Origin: Hedera helix
Taxonomy: Eukaryota > Streptophyta > Magnoliopsida > Apiales > Araliaceae
Length of the DNA: 64,000 bases
Direction of reading: 5' to 3'
Assembly (NCBI GenBank): GCA_947179155.2
Contig: OX359266.1
Coordinates: 15,764,098 to 15,828,097 of the forward strand
Shown here: in pieces, positions 47,841-59,329 of the stretch
Layout of the letters: every line of letters begins with the position of its first letter
How positions within the stretch are numbered: position 1 is the first letter of the stretch
Position numbers and translations under genes: made by a program
The notes under the pieces: model-generated
Told to the model about the DNA's origin: nothing
The model's database searches: none
Seen by the model: the letters and a program-made list of their open reading frames with translations, nothing else

Positions 47841-48824
47841 GGTGAAACTAGTGTAAAATAAAAATCCCTTATGAATTCAGCTCAATTTTTTTTTGTTGAG
47901 TCAAATCTGAGCAAGAGGGTGTTCATTAAGATTCGACTCATTTACACTCCTAACTTAACCACCATTAAACACGCTGCAAAAATAAATAATATCAACAAAG
48001 AATTTTACAATCACCCACCTAAGAATTCATATCTTTCTCTACATTTTCCATCATAGATGATCAAGTTAAGAAAAATTTAGCAATATTTGTTAGAACAAAT
48101 ACATGTTTGAATATTTGATTTGATGATGAGTTGATGAAATGATTGTTAATGTATATTTGTAACCAATAACTTTTGTGAAGTCCTTAAAAGTGAAATTGAT
48201 GTACAAGGACTTAGAGTAGAAGATCAAACTTGTTAGGTTCAACTACGAAATGAATTGAATGTAAAGATTATAGGAAATCAAAAAGTTGTTCAGTGGATCA
48301 AACGATCGTAAAGTCATCTTGAAGATCGTAAGGTAGACGAAGTTCGTAGAGTTAGCTCAGGATCGTAAAGCAAGACACAATCGTAGAGTCAACATTGAAA
48401 TCGTAAGGCAAGACATTCGTTGAGCCAGCTCTAAGGTCATAGAGCTAAGTGAAGATCGCAAAGTTTACTCTAAAACTGTAAGGTAAAATGAAAATCGTAG
48501 AGCCTACAGATAGTAGAGCAGATCGTAGAGCTGAAGAATCGTAGAGCCTGAAGATCATTGAGTAGATCGTAGAGCTCATAAATTATAGAGTCAGCCAAGC
48601 CAGAAACTCTACTATCACCATGAGACTCTATGATTAGGGAAATCGTAGAGTGTGACAGGTCTGACAGAGGAATAACAATAAGCTGATCTAAAGGGAGAAG
48701 TTTTCAAGATATTTTCTGATCATCCCAAGTTTAAAATGAAGGTTAGATTAGGTTGTGTCTAACATCTAGTTTAACCAAGTGACATCAGCCACGTGGTTAC
48801 CTTTTCAGCACATTAATGTGACAT
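47841..48824 (+). repeat. Tandem compound unit 4, partial, without the second LTR
   Basis: Matches units 1-3 from the hAT-element half through the copia LTR part (TGTTAGAACAAATACATG at 48088) to GTGACAT (48824). There the others enter the second LTR. Here the sequence continues as ordinary copia LTR (CCTAGCTGAAAGCAAGC ... CCTCTATAAGAGG near 48935, a TATA-like site). It therefore looks like the unoccupied insertion site. Confidence 0.75.
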
Positions 48825-49083
48825 CCTAGCTGAAAGCAAGCTGACACACTCTCTAATTGCCAACATCAGAGATCTTCTAGGATCAAGACATTTAATAAAG
48901 GAATAATTAATTATCAATGGAACATCTCGAGGTCCTCTATAAGAGGACATGAAGATTCACTCAAATAATAACAAGCAACAAATTACAATTGAAATATAAG
49001 ATAGGCACACTTAGAAGGGGGTTGAATAAGTGTGGGAGAAACTATGTCCAATTTTGATTTTTAAGAAAACAGTTTGTAAAATA
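48825..49083 (+). mobile_element. Continuation of copia LTR, then reverse LTR-like segment
   Basis: To about 48985 this continues the copia LTR of unit 4. From about 49005, AGAAGGGGGTTGAATAAG reads as the reverse complement of the TTCAACCCCC LTR ends of elements A and E. That indicates a junction with a second copia-type LTR fragment in reverse orientation, which resumes at 56012 after element D. Confidence 0.4.
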
Positions 49084-49568
49084 GTATGTGTTGGTGCCGA
49101 AATCGAAACTGTTTATTCTACTTTTATATTTTTATTTATTTATTGAGTTACGACCTCGACGTGTTCGTTTGAATGAACAAAACGTGTAAGTATACGCGGT
49201 CAACAAGTAATACAGAGTAAGTAAAATTATCGATCCCACGAGGAATTAGTGCAAATGTTTTCCAACATCAATTCTATCAAGCATCTCTCAATTAAAACGG
49301 TTATCAATAATGAAAATGAAAATGTAAATACATGAATTACACTAGAAAGTAATTAAAGATAGGTGAATCTAAGCATGCAACTTCCCCGAATAGTTCATTT
49401 AAGTCTCCTAACTCTCTCATCAATTATAGGGTCACAACGAATTGTCAATCGAGAATTCTTTATATTAGATATGACCAACTTTCGTTGCACCATACCCGCC
49501 ATCCGACCCAACTCTGACCCTAGGGCAACAAAAAAAGGAAGGAACACCCCAACCAAGAATGGCACGGG

Positions 49569-51241
49569 TGATGAGTGAGTTTTATACCTATGAATTGAAT
49601 ACATTTAAGCTTGATAATTTGTGAATCTTTAAGTGTTTTATGTGATTTTATATATGTTTTTATGTTATTGTATAATATGGTGTATTATATCACGTTTAAG
49701 TATTTTATGTATTCTATGTCGTTTTGTGTAGTTTATTCGTAATTTATATGTTAAGAGTTTGCTTACTTGTATGTGTTTTTGTATCACATTGTATAGGATG
49801 TGGTGTTGTATTGTTTTTATGTGTTTCTATTTCATTTTGTAGGAATTATAATAAGGGCTTGGTGGATCAAGGCTTGGAATTGCTCGGTTCGCATTTTCCG
49901 CGCTCCGTTTACACAGCAGCCAATTAACGTCCAATTTTGGCCTTGATCCTTCCGAATATTCAATTTTGTAAAACATGAAAGTTGTAGGTCTACGAGTCTC
50001 CTTTCCAGAACATCTTTAATCACCTCAATCGGAGTTCGTATGAAGAAGATATGCCCAAAACACTGAAGGAGGCTGCAACAGTCCAAAAACCAAAATTAAG
50101 CCTACCGCCGCAGCGGTCCTGGGGACTGCCAAATCAGTGTGTTTGAGCGCCGCGGCGGTCCAGGGCAGCGCCGCGGCGGTCGGACCCGACCAGTTCGCGA
50201 TTTTAGCCTTTTTAAGTCATTTTTTGGAGCCCTAGTTAGATATCTTTTCATTCTCTCTTAAAGAGAGGGAGGGAGGCGGCTTGGAAGCTTGCTGGGACCT
50301 CAAGAACAAGTACAAATCAAGGATTGAAGGGCTTGGGTTGGAGGAGTAAGCTTGAAGATTGGATTCCAAATGGGTTTTCTCTCTCCTTTCTTTTCCTTTA
50401 ATTTTGCTTTTTATGAATTGATGAATACATTGTTGGTGGGATTTAGTTTCCTTGTAATGAACTAAATTTCCATTCTAGGATTGTAATGGAACCCATTGTG
50501 TGGTTTTGATTGATTATATCTCTCTTGGATGATTGTTTGGCATTTGTGGTTGGTTTGTCATATTTAGTTATTCATGTAGTAATTGCTAGACATAGTAATT
50601 GATTTGGTACCCTATATGAAATTGATAGATGGAGTATAGTGGGATGGCCAAGGATATGATGACGTATGTATGTATTTGCTCTTAGGATTGAATGCATAAT
50701 TTGTATAAAGGATAGACATATACCTTTGTGCCATGTGTAGCCAATGGGAGAGTCTGTGCTTGAAATCCTCGCTATTGTTAATTCTCATAGACATATGGCG
50801 AATTGCTTTGCTTGGGTGTTCCTGTCTGAATCGACAGATTTAGATAGGATATGTTTATATGTTATCGAAAGAGACATATAAACGCTATAATGAATTCTCG
50901 GTTAGCTATTCACTGTGTCCATGTAATTCAAGAGATTTATATGATTGAGCTTACTTTGGGGGAAATTGCAATCCTAGCTTGTGTCCTATTGAATTCCAGT
51001 CGGTATTAGTTAGTTAATTGTTATTTACATTTCTTCATACCAAAAACCCAAAAACCTCTTCGCCGAATTAGAACCAAGTTGATTTACTTTTAATACTTTG
51101 CTTATATTAATCATAACTCCTCGTGGGATCGATAACTTACTTTCATTATATTACTTGTTGACCGCGTATACTTGCGCGTTATTGTTCATTCAAATGAACT
51201 CGGAATCGCGTGCTTTTTATAGGTGCCGATTCCGCTCAACA
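49569..51241 (+). mobile_element. Solo LTR nested in the 3' LTR of element D, TSD ACGGG
   Basis: Starts TGATGAGTGAGTTTTATACC and ends TTCCGCTCAACA. ACGGG flanks it (49564-49568 and 51242-51246). The other LTR of D is uninterrupted at this site (ACAGG then TTGAAGAAC), confirming the insertion. The sequence is related to D's own LTR but in opposite orientation. It carries GC-rich words GCCGCGGCGGTCC at about 50148-50185. Short open frames inside are incidental. Confidence 0.9.
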
Positions 51242-52670
51242 ACGGGTTAAAGAACAGATTCTCTCTAGGCTACACGAGAGAGCTGGTATATTTCTATCCT
51301 AACTCACAAACTCATGTCACTGTATTCAGGACAAACTCACACTCCCCATTTCAGTTCCATATGAGTTACATCCTAACAACTAAGCTAAACAAATACACTT
51401 TAAGCTCAAAATATGAAAATCCATCCAAAGTTGTCATTCAATGAATGGTCAACCGAAAACTCTTTATAACAAAATATGACCAACTTTCGTTGCACCATAC
51501 CCATATCCAACCCAAATCCGACACAAGGCAACAGAAACGGGAAGGAACGCCCAAACTAATAATAGCAAGGGTTGAAGCTTAGGTTTTCAAAGGTTGCACA
51601 TGGTGAATCGATATATTTCTATCCTTTCCGCGAATCATAATCCCAACGCCAGGTGGAATCACGAACATGTGTAACATATTTTGGTCAAACACTATACTCC
51701 CCATCTCAGTTCTGTATAGGCTACTAAGTAAATGCAATACCTAGAAATTAAACATAAAGCACAACACCAAATACAACAACCAATCCATATGGTGCCAACC
51801 AAAGAGAGAGCAATCAACTAGAACTACCTATTGAGTTCCATAACAAAACCTAGATTCATGGCTTAATCTAAAACACATGCACAAAACATCATTGATCAAG
51901 TGAGTAATAACACATATAATGAATCAAAACCAAATGAATAACATTAAACCAAAGAATATTACATCCATGAAGCAATATTCATCCATAATAATTCCAAAAA
52001 TAAACATTCAATAGATTACATAAGATAGAGAGAGAGACAGGAAGAAGAAATAAAGAAAACTCTCTAAATCATGGCATCAAATTGATGTAGGAACACCATG
52101 GAAGCACCATCTTGGCCTCCCAAAATTGCCCCAACCGCATCCTCTTGAAGAAAATCGGCTATGTTTTAATTAGGGCATAACTTATTCTATTTATAGTAAA
52201 AATTTCTGGAGTCTGTCGACACACGGCGCAGCTGCGCCCAAAATGGCCTGAGTAACGGCACAGCTGCGCTGTCTAGCAGAAACTGCCTCTGTCAGGCGGA
52301 CGGAGCAACTGCGCCCTATTTGTACTGAGGAACGGCGCAGCTGCGCTGTTTTGCAGAAATGCACAGTGAATTTTGATTTTTTGTAGCTTTAGCTCGTTCA
52401 CATCCGCACATCATGCTCTTATTATAACTCCTATACATAAATTAAAAATGCATAAAAGTAAAAGAAAATCACATCCTGTAATAATGTGGTATAAAAACAC
52501 ATAAACTAACATAAAACACGTAAACTTTCTATACAACCTAAAATACAACAAACACATAAAAACATATAAAAACTAACGTAAATACTTAAAAATAAGGAAT
52601 TTATCAAGCTCAAGTGTAATTAAATCAGAGGTATAAAAACCACTTATCAATTACCCCCAAAAGTAAACCA

Positions 52671-52688
52671 TTGCTTGCCCTCAAGCAA
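52671..52688 (-). other. Perfect hairpin upstream of the 3' LTR of D
   Basis: TTGCTTG, four bases, CAAGCAA: a 7-bp perfect stem located 21 bases before the LTR edge at 52649, next to the polypurine tract (minus strand TTTTGGGGG). An identical stem precedes the 3' LTR of element C. Confidence 0.7.
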
Positions 52689-54100
52689 CACAACACAACA
52701 CTGACTATACAAACAAAAACACTAAACTTGAGCAGTGAGTTAATAAGACAAAATAATATGGCCTCTAAATTATTTCAAGTTATAATTACAAGAAATTTTC
52801 AAAACCTTGCGAAGTCTAGACTTTTAGCACACATATCAATCAACACACAACTCATGACCCACATGTGTATGTGAACCATTTGCAACAAACTAATCATCAC
52901 ATAGAGGAATTATGTAGACAAATTACCTTAAGAAAGAAATCAAAAACTTAAAACCACATGCACAAGACATCACTCTCCACTAGTCCCAGTAGATAAGTCC
53001 AAACAAAACTAATCTTGACATGTGCAATGTCTCGTTCCATTAGGTTCAGAGTTACCCATGCAGCGAGCGTTCGACTAATGACTCCCAAACCAGTTGACTT
53101 TAGGGCATTAGATATAATGACACTCCTAAGGACCTAATACCTCGAGTATCAGAGGCCACAAAACTCGACTAGTCAAGTAAATTATTATATTTATCACTAT
53201 CTTTATATTATATTTTATTTTTTTCGTTTTCTTTTTTTTTTTCTTTTTTTTTTCTTTTTCTTTTTATTTTTATGTGAGTGCATTTTAATGCTCCATCTCA
53301 CGCTATAGAAAAATCAAACATGAGAGATCGTTTCGAGTGATGCATATACGAGTTTTAAAGTAAAAGATTATCTCGCTAAGCATGTTGTCATAAAAACCGC
53401 CTCACAGTAAACAACTAGTTCACTACAAATGGTTAAGTGCTCGAAGATCTAGGGATCACAAGTTATGTAAACCAACAGTACGGCAAGCACACGGACGAAG
53501 CGACGTTAATCAATTTTCTACGAGTTGTAACTCAAGTAATCAATGCTTAATCCTTGATTATGGTTCAATGCAAATTAACTCAATGCTCAAGAGACATAAC
53601 CTATGCTACAACGACTCAAAACAAAAATGAAAACGACATATATTAACAACACATAACGAACCCAGTTTCGAAGGGAGTATGATTGCACTTAGCACGTGTA
53701 ACAAGCCATTAAACCCCAAGGTTACCCAAGAGGATGAGTTTTGTCTCGTGAGGGTTTGCAGAGAATATGCTCACAAAATTCAAACAGAATAACAACATCA
53801 AAGCAACATATAGGAAGACCCTCAAACTTGGAGCTGACAAGTCCGTAATGAAAGCAATAAAAGAATTGAAGGACACAGGACTTCCCTGAAACATATGTCA
53901 GTTGTCCCCAAAAGCAACCGACTTCCATAATTCCGCTAAGATGCGTTACCTGGAAAACAAAACAATATAAGTAAATAAATAAATAAAAGACAAATATTTT
54001 TGTATTTTGTATTTTGTATTATTTATTTATTTATTTTTATTTTTTGAATCAAGAAATACAAGAATGAAATCAATATCGAAAAACACTAGAAACATAATTA

Positions 54101-54116
54101 CCCGGCAACGGCGCCA
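54101..54116 (-). other. Primer-binding site of element D (tRNA-Asp type)
   Basis: Minus strand TGGCGCCGTTGCCGGG, a few bases inside the 5' LTR end CCAACA. It is complementary to the 3' end of plant tRNA-Asp as I know it. Confidence 0.8.
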
Positions 54117-56011
54117 AAAACTTGTTGGTGCCGAAATCGAAACTGTTTATTTTGTTTTTATATTTTTATTTATTTATCGAGTTCCGACCTCGACGAGTTC
54201 GTTTGAATGAACAAAACGCGCAAGTATACGCGGTCAACAAATAATACAAAGTAAGTAAAATTATCGATCCAACGAGGAATTAATGCAAATGTTTTCCAAC
54301 ATCAATTCTATCAAGCATCTCTCAATTAAAACGGTTATCAATAATGGCTATGAAAATGTAAATACATGAATTACACTAGAATGTAATTAAAGATAGGTGA
54401 ATCTAAGCATGCAACTTCCCCCAATAGTTCATTTAAGTCTCCTAACTCTCTCTTCAATTATATGGTCACAACAAAATGTCAACCGATAATTCTTTATATT
54501 AGATATGACCAACTTTCGTTGCACCATACCCACCATCCGACCCAAATTTGACCCTATGGCAACAGAAATAGGAAGGGACACCCCAACCAAGAATGACACA
54601 GGTTGAAGAACAAATTCTCTCTAGGCTACACGAGGGAACTGGTATATTTCTATCCTAACTCACAAACTCATATCAATGTATTCAGGACAAACTCACACTC
54701 CCCATTTCAGTTCCATATGAGTTACATCTTAACAACTAAGCCAAACAAATACACTTTAAGCTCAAAATATGAAAATCCATCCAAAGTTGTTAATCAATGA
54801 ATGGTCAACCGAAAACTCTTTATAACAAAATATGACCAACTTTCGTTGCACCATACCCATATCCAACCCAAATCCCACACAAGGAAACAGAAATGGGAAG
54901 GAACGCCCAAACTAATAATAGCAAGGGTTGAAGCTTAGGTTCTCAAAGGTTGCACATGGTGAATCGATATATTTCTATCCTTTTCGCGAATCATAATCCC
55001 AATGCCAGGTGGAATCACGAACATGTGTAACATATTTGGGTCAAACACTATACTCCCCATCTCAGTTCCGTAAAGGCTACTAAGTAAATGCAAGACCTAG
55101 AAATTAAACATGAAGCACAACACCAAATACAACAACCAATCCATATGGTGCCAACCAAAGAGAGAGCAATCAACTAGAACTACCTATTGAGTTCCATAAC
55201 AAAACCTAGATTCATGGGTTAATCTAAAACACATGCACAAAACATCATTGATCAAGTGAGTAATAACACATATAATGAATCAAAACCAAATGGATAACAT
55301 TAAACCAAAGAATATTACATCCATGGAGCATTATTCATCCATAATAATTTCAAAAATAAACATTCAATAGAATACATAAGATAGAGAGAGAGAGAGAGAC
55401 GGGAAGAAGAAATAAAGAAAACTCACTAAATCATGACATCAAATTGATGTAGGAACACCATGAAAGCACCATCTTGGCCTCCCAAAATTGCCCCAGCCAC
55501 ATCCTCTTGAAGAAAATCGGCTATGTTTTAATTAGGGCACAACTTATTCTATTTATAACAAAAATTTCTGGAGTCTATCGACACACGGCGCAGCTGCGCC
55601 CAAAATGGCCTGAGTAACGGCACAGCTGCGCTGTCTAGTAGAAACTGCCTTTGTCAGGCGAACGGAGCAGCTGCGTCCTATTTGTACTGAGGAACGGTGC
55701 AGCTGCGTTGTTTTGCAGAAATGCACAGTGAATTTTGATTTTCTGCAGCTTTAGCTCGTTCACATCTGCACGTCATGCTCTTATTATAACTCCTATACAT
55801 AAAGTAAAAACGCATAAAAATAAAAGAAAATCACATCCTATAATAATGTGGTATAAAAACACATAAACTAACATAAAACACGTAAACTTACTATACAACC
55901 TAAATTACAACAAACACATAAAAATACATAAAAACTAATATAAATACTTAAAGATAAGCAATTTATCAAGCTCAAGTGTAATTAAATCAGAGGTATAAAA
56001 ATCACTTATCA

Positions 56012-57539
56012 GTATGCTAAATGTATGAAACAGTAGGCTGAATGATAATGTAGTTTGTTGTATTATGAAAATAATGGGTTTAATAGTAACTGTAGGTTAC
56101 TATTTTTGACACTGAATAAATGTTGTAACCTGTTTTGAGCCCAGATTAAATTTGTTAGCAATGAGACAAGTTTATCCAAGCAATAAGTTAATCAACCACA
56201 TAAACACCAAGATTTTTACATGATTCGGCCCCTACCCTCTAGTCTAGTGGCCTAATTCCCGTTCAATACCAAATGGTTTTGAAGGCTTCTTTTATTGATA
56301 AATTTACTCCTTAATTTACACTATTATAATTCAAGTTCATTGCCATTATGAGGATTACTCATCCCCAGCACTTATGCTTCCTTTTGTACTCTTATGCACC
56401 CTTCGAGTCCTTTGACTCACTGAGCTCCTAAGCTCCCTGTGAACTAATTGTGAACATACTGCTTTAAACAGAATAAGATGGATAGTGAACACAAATTGTC
56501 CTATAATCAAAGCAAGAATAATAAGACAATGCAAGGCCCACAATATGCAATAATCAATAATGAAAATGTATTACCGATTTATAGATTATCAATCTAAGTA
56601 ATTTGGTAAATAGTTTTGAAGTTCTTCACATAAATGGACTATCACCCGATTTGAAATGATGAAGAGAATATAGATAACTTTTTTGAATTTGATTTAGTAT
56701 ATTGTGTTGCTCTGTCTACTTTACACCGGGAAAAAGATTATATATATATACATGACTGGACAACACTAGTTGTTTACATGATCATTATACTTAGCATAAT
56801 TTATGATGATTGATTACATCAATCAAGACAATCATTGAGAGAATCATGTATTACTGTTAGATGGATTCCTAATATAATGTTTTACGCATGTGGGTAATCA
56901 CATATTTAAACCTTGATTGGTATGAGTTATTTTAAAGATATAATGCCCATCAATTAATCTATCCTTTTAATTTAATTAAACATGAAAGGTTTGTTTCTTA
57001 CCAAATTTGTCATACAAGTAAATTGAGTTACTAATAGTTTAATTTTTCTCACAAGGAAATGTTTAACTATCATGTCCGATCTTGTTTACCCATTATAACC
57101 GATCATGTTTAATTATGGTAAGCACAGAACATATTATCTGTTTATAAATAAAAGGAAATGCTCATTTAATTCTGCAATGCCTTAATTATAGTAGAAAGGT
57201 CTGGAAGGGAATTATTTTAACCTTAATTCATGTTTCCATGTATACAATGCAATCTAAGAAGGCATTGATTGAATTAAATACTTAAGCTAAGATCTTACAT
57301 TGATTACTAAGATTTGGCTTGGAATCTTTTCAGCTTTATTGATTCTATAGATTCGATCCAGCTTTGGTATGTAGCCTACTGTCTAGTTTGCAACTTGAAA
57401 TATTAATCCAGTTCAGTCCATAACTTGTTGTATTGATGCATATAACTGTTTTCACATTTAGGATGCTATATAGCTTGCTGCATGGTTAATATATAATATA
57501 CAAATAATATTCATATAAAGTCATCATCAAAACATAAGG
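56012..57539. mobile_element. LTR-like debris between elements D and E
   Basis: 56012-56600 continues the reverse-oriented LTR fragment interrupted by D. The segment ACATGATTCGGCCCCTACCC (about 56218-56238), following the AGGGGGTTGAATAAG block near 49010, is a layout common in plant copia LTRs. From about 56600 to 57539 I see AT-rich sequence with no coding region and no clear terminus. Confidence 0.35.
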
Positions 57540-58188
57540 ATGGAGTGTGACCAAGTCAACAACAATCCGAATTGCTTCCAAAATCTTAAAAGCTTTGCTC
57601 TACGATTTAGAACAACTTGTTCTACTACTAAGTCATTATTCATTGAACTTAAAACCGCTTAACAGCAAATCAAGTCACTTATTCTCTTTGTGATTATTAG
57701 TCTTAGTGACCTATTTCTAACCAAGTCTATGTGACTTAAAGAGTTCTTTATGAACTAGTCCTAACGACACCTGTCGAGTCTTAGTAACTTGAAAGAATCT
57801 TAGTCATTCAGTTAATTGTAATAGTTTTTTGTGAACTGATCATAGTGATCACCCTATCTTTAGTGGATTCTCTACTCGAGGAATACAAAAGTGGACTAGA
57901 AGATCTTTGTGCTTTGACCCACTTAAAATTTCTATGCCTAATTTATTTTTTGCACTTTACTTTCTGCATTATAATATATTTGTTTGTGATTGACTTCCAT
58001 AAGCTAACTAAATTTGGAACTGAGATTTCTTTAAATCTTGAAGGGATTTTCAAACTAATATTCCGCTGTGCATAAATAAATTAACTTGCTTAATTTATAA
58101 TCTGGTAATCCTTTTTTAAAAGAAAATGTTTGATAGGATCTATTCAACCCCCCATTTTAGATCTCTTAGTGTCTCTGAAAACAACAAG
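57540..58188 (+). mobile_element. 3' part of the 5' LTR of copia element E
   Basis: Contains repeated CTTAGTGACT-type words (57700-57800), as in the LTR of A at 9480-9560, and TTCAACCCCCCATTTTAGATCTC (about 58144-58166, split across shared blocks), nearly the same as A's LTR end. It is followed directly by a PBS-like TGGTATCAAAAT (58189-58200), a worn tRNA-iMet site. The 5' part of the LTR is not resolved. Confidence 0.6.
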
Positions 58189-58239
58189 TGGTATCAAAAT
58201 AGGTTCTCTTGAAAAAACTTAACACGCTTAAGTAGATCT

Positions 58240-58875
58240 ATGGCACAAAACAGAACCAATTCTGAGCTTGGTGGTGGAAACCAGCCACCTATTTGCAACA
58301 AAGGTAAGTTTACTAATTGGAAATTTTGTATACAGACATATATGGATGCGATCGACGAAGACTTATTCGATACGGTGATCACTGTTCCATATGTACCAAC
58401 AAAGCTTGCTCCAACAATAAAAGACCCAAATAAGTTAGAAGTTAAACATAATGCAGAATGGGTAGATACTGAAAAGAAACTTGTCCAACTCGATAAAAGA
58501 GCTAAAAATATCTTGTTCATAACTTTAGAAGACGAGTTATTCGAAAATGCCGCCAACTGCAAAACAACAAAGCAAGTCTAGGAAACCTTGTTGGTTATGA
58601 ATGAATGAACCAAGGAAGTCAGGGAAACAAGCAGTCCATGTTAACCCAGCAGTATGAAATGCTCACCCATGCCCCTAGGGAGAACATAATAGCTATATAT
58701 GAGAGATTCAACTTGCTACTCAACTCTCTCAGAGCATTTGGGAAGGTCTACCCAAACAAGCACCTTAACATTAAATTTGTGAGGGCACTGCCTAGCAAGT
58801 AGGACGCAAAAATCACTACAATCAGGGAATCTAAGAATTTGCACAAGATGACTATGTAGAAGCTTTACGGTAATC
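58240..58875 (+). pseudogene. gag: gag of copia element E, truncated
   Basis: ATG at 58240 gives MAQNRTNSELGGGNQPPICN, then KFTNWKFCIQTYMDAIDEDL, RAKNILFITLEDELFENAAN and, after breaks, MLTHAPRENIIAIYERFNLL. It is the same gag family as element A and better preserved: the first 113 codons are open. TAG after KQV replaces an expected Trp codon, a second stop and a frameshift follow near 58600-58630, and another stop lies near 58800. Similarity ends at about 58875, before any zinc knuckle, where another LTR-like sequence begins. Confidence 0.8.
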
Positions 58876-59329
58876 TACTTATGTTGGTTTGCAAAAATAG
58901 TACATACATATAATCAAATTGATGTAACGCAGTGGAAGCAAGCATAAATCATATTAAATTTTTTTCTACAAATCAAATTTCAAGATCTTTCTTACGCGAT
59001 ACTTATTAATTGAGGAATGACAAAAGATTATAACTTTGTAAATTCAACTCTTGAAGAACTACGAGTTCACCTTCCTTTTATAATTCGCGCTCTTCTTTAA
59101 ATCCACCAATTAAAATCTACAGATCAACATTAGCTACTCAAGTGTGTAGCCTTTAAAGATGATCCACCAAGAGATAATATAAATTAAAAAAGTAGATTTA
59201 TATTTCTCTAAACTTTGGGTGACTAGCCCTAATTTTCTCTTTCTTCCAGTTCTTTAGATTGTAGGAAAAAATATGAAGTATTCTCTAATACTCCAACAAC
59301 TGAGTAACCCCAATCTATAACAAGACCTC
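58876..59329 (+). mobile_element. LTR-like fragment beginning TGTTGGTTTGC
   Basis: Starts TGTTGGTTTGCAAAAATAG right at the point where copia E gag stops and has LTR-like composition (GTAACGCAGTGGAAGCAAGC). It is itself cut at ACCTC (59325-59329) by element C. No 3' end is visible, so its extent and family are uncertain. Confidence 0.4.

Larger units (their letters stand above)
49089..56011 (-). mobile_element. Element D: complete non-autonomous LTR retrotransposon, TSD GTATG
   Basis: Perfect 5-bp duplication GTATG at 49084-49088 and 56012-56016. On the minus strand the 5' LTR is 56011-54123 (1889 bp, TGATAAGTGATTTTTATACC ... CCAACA). The 3' LTR is 52649-49089, which is 1883 bp once the nested solo LTR and one TSD are removed. 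The PBS TGGCGCCGTTGCCGGG (54116-54101) is of tRNA-Asp type. The internal region (54122-52650) is only 1473 bp, with no gag or pol that I can recognise, so replication proteins must have come from elsewhere. By eye the LTRs differ at roughly 16 of the first 310 bases compared. The lineage is the same as element C. Confidence 0.88.

Noticed and set aside
49363..50086. Several short open frames in the D 3' LTR and nested solo LTR
   Set aside because: They cross the insertion junction or lie in LTR sequence with no recognisable protein similarity.
54007..54210. Open frame crossing the PBS of element D
   Set aside because: It spans the primer-binding site and LTR end and is explained by those features; composition is simple (Phe/Ile/Tyr-rich).
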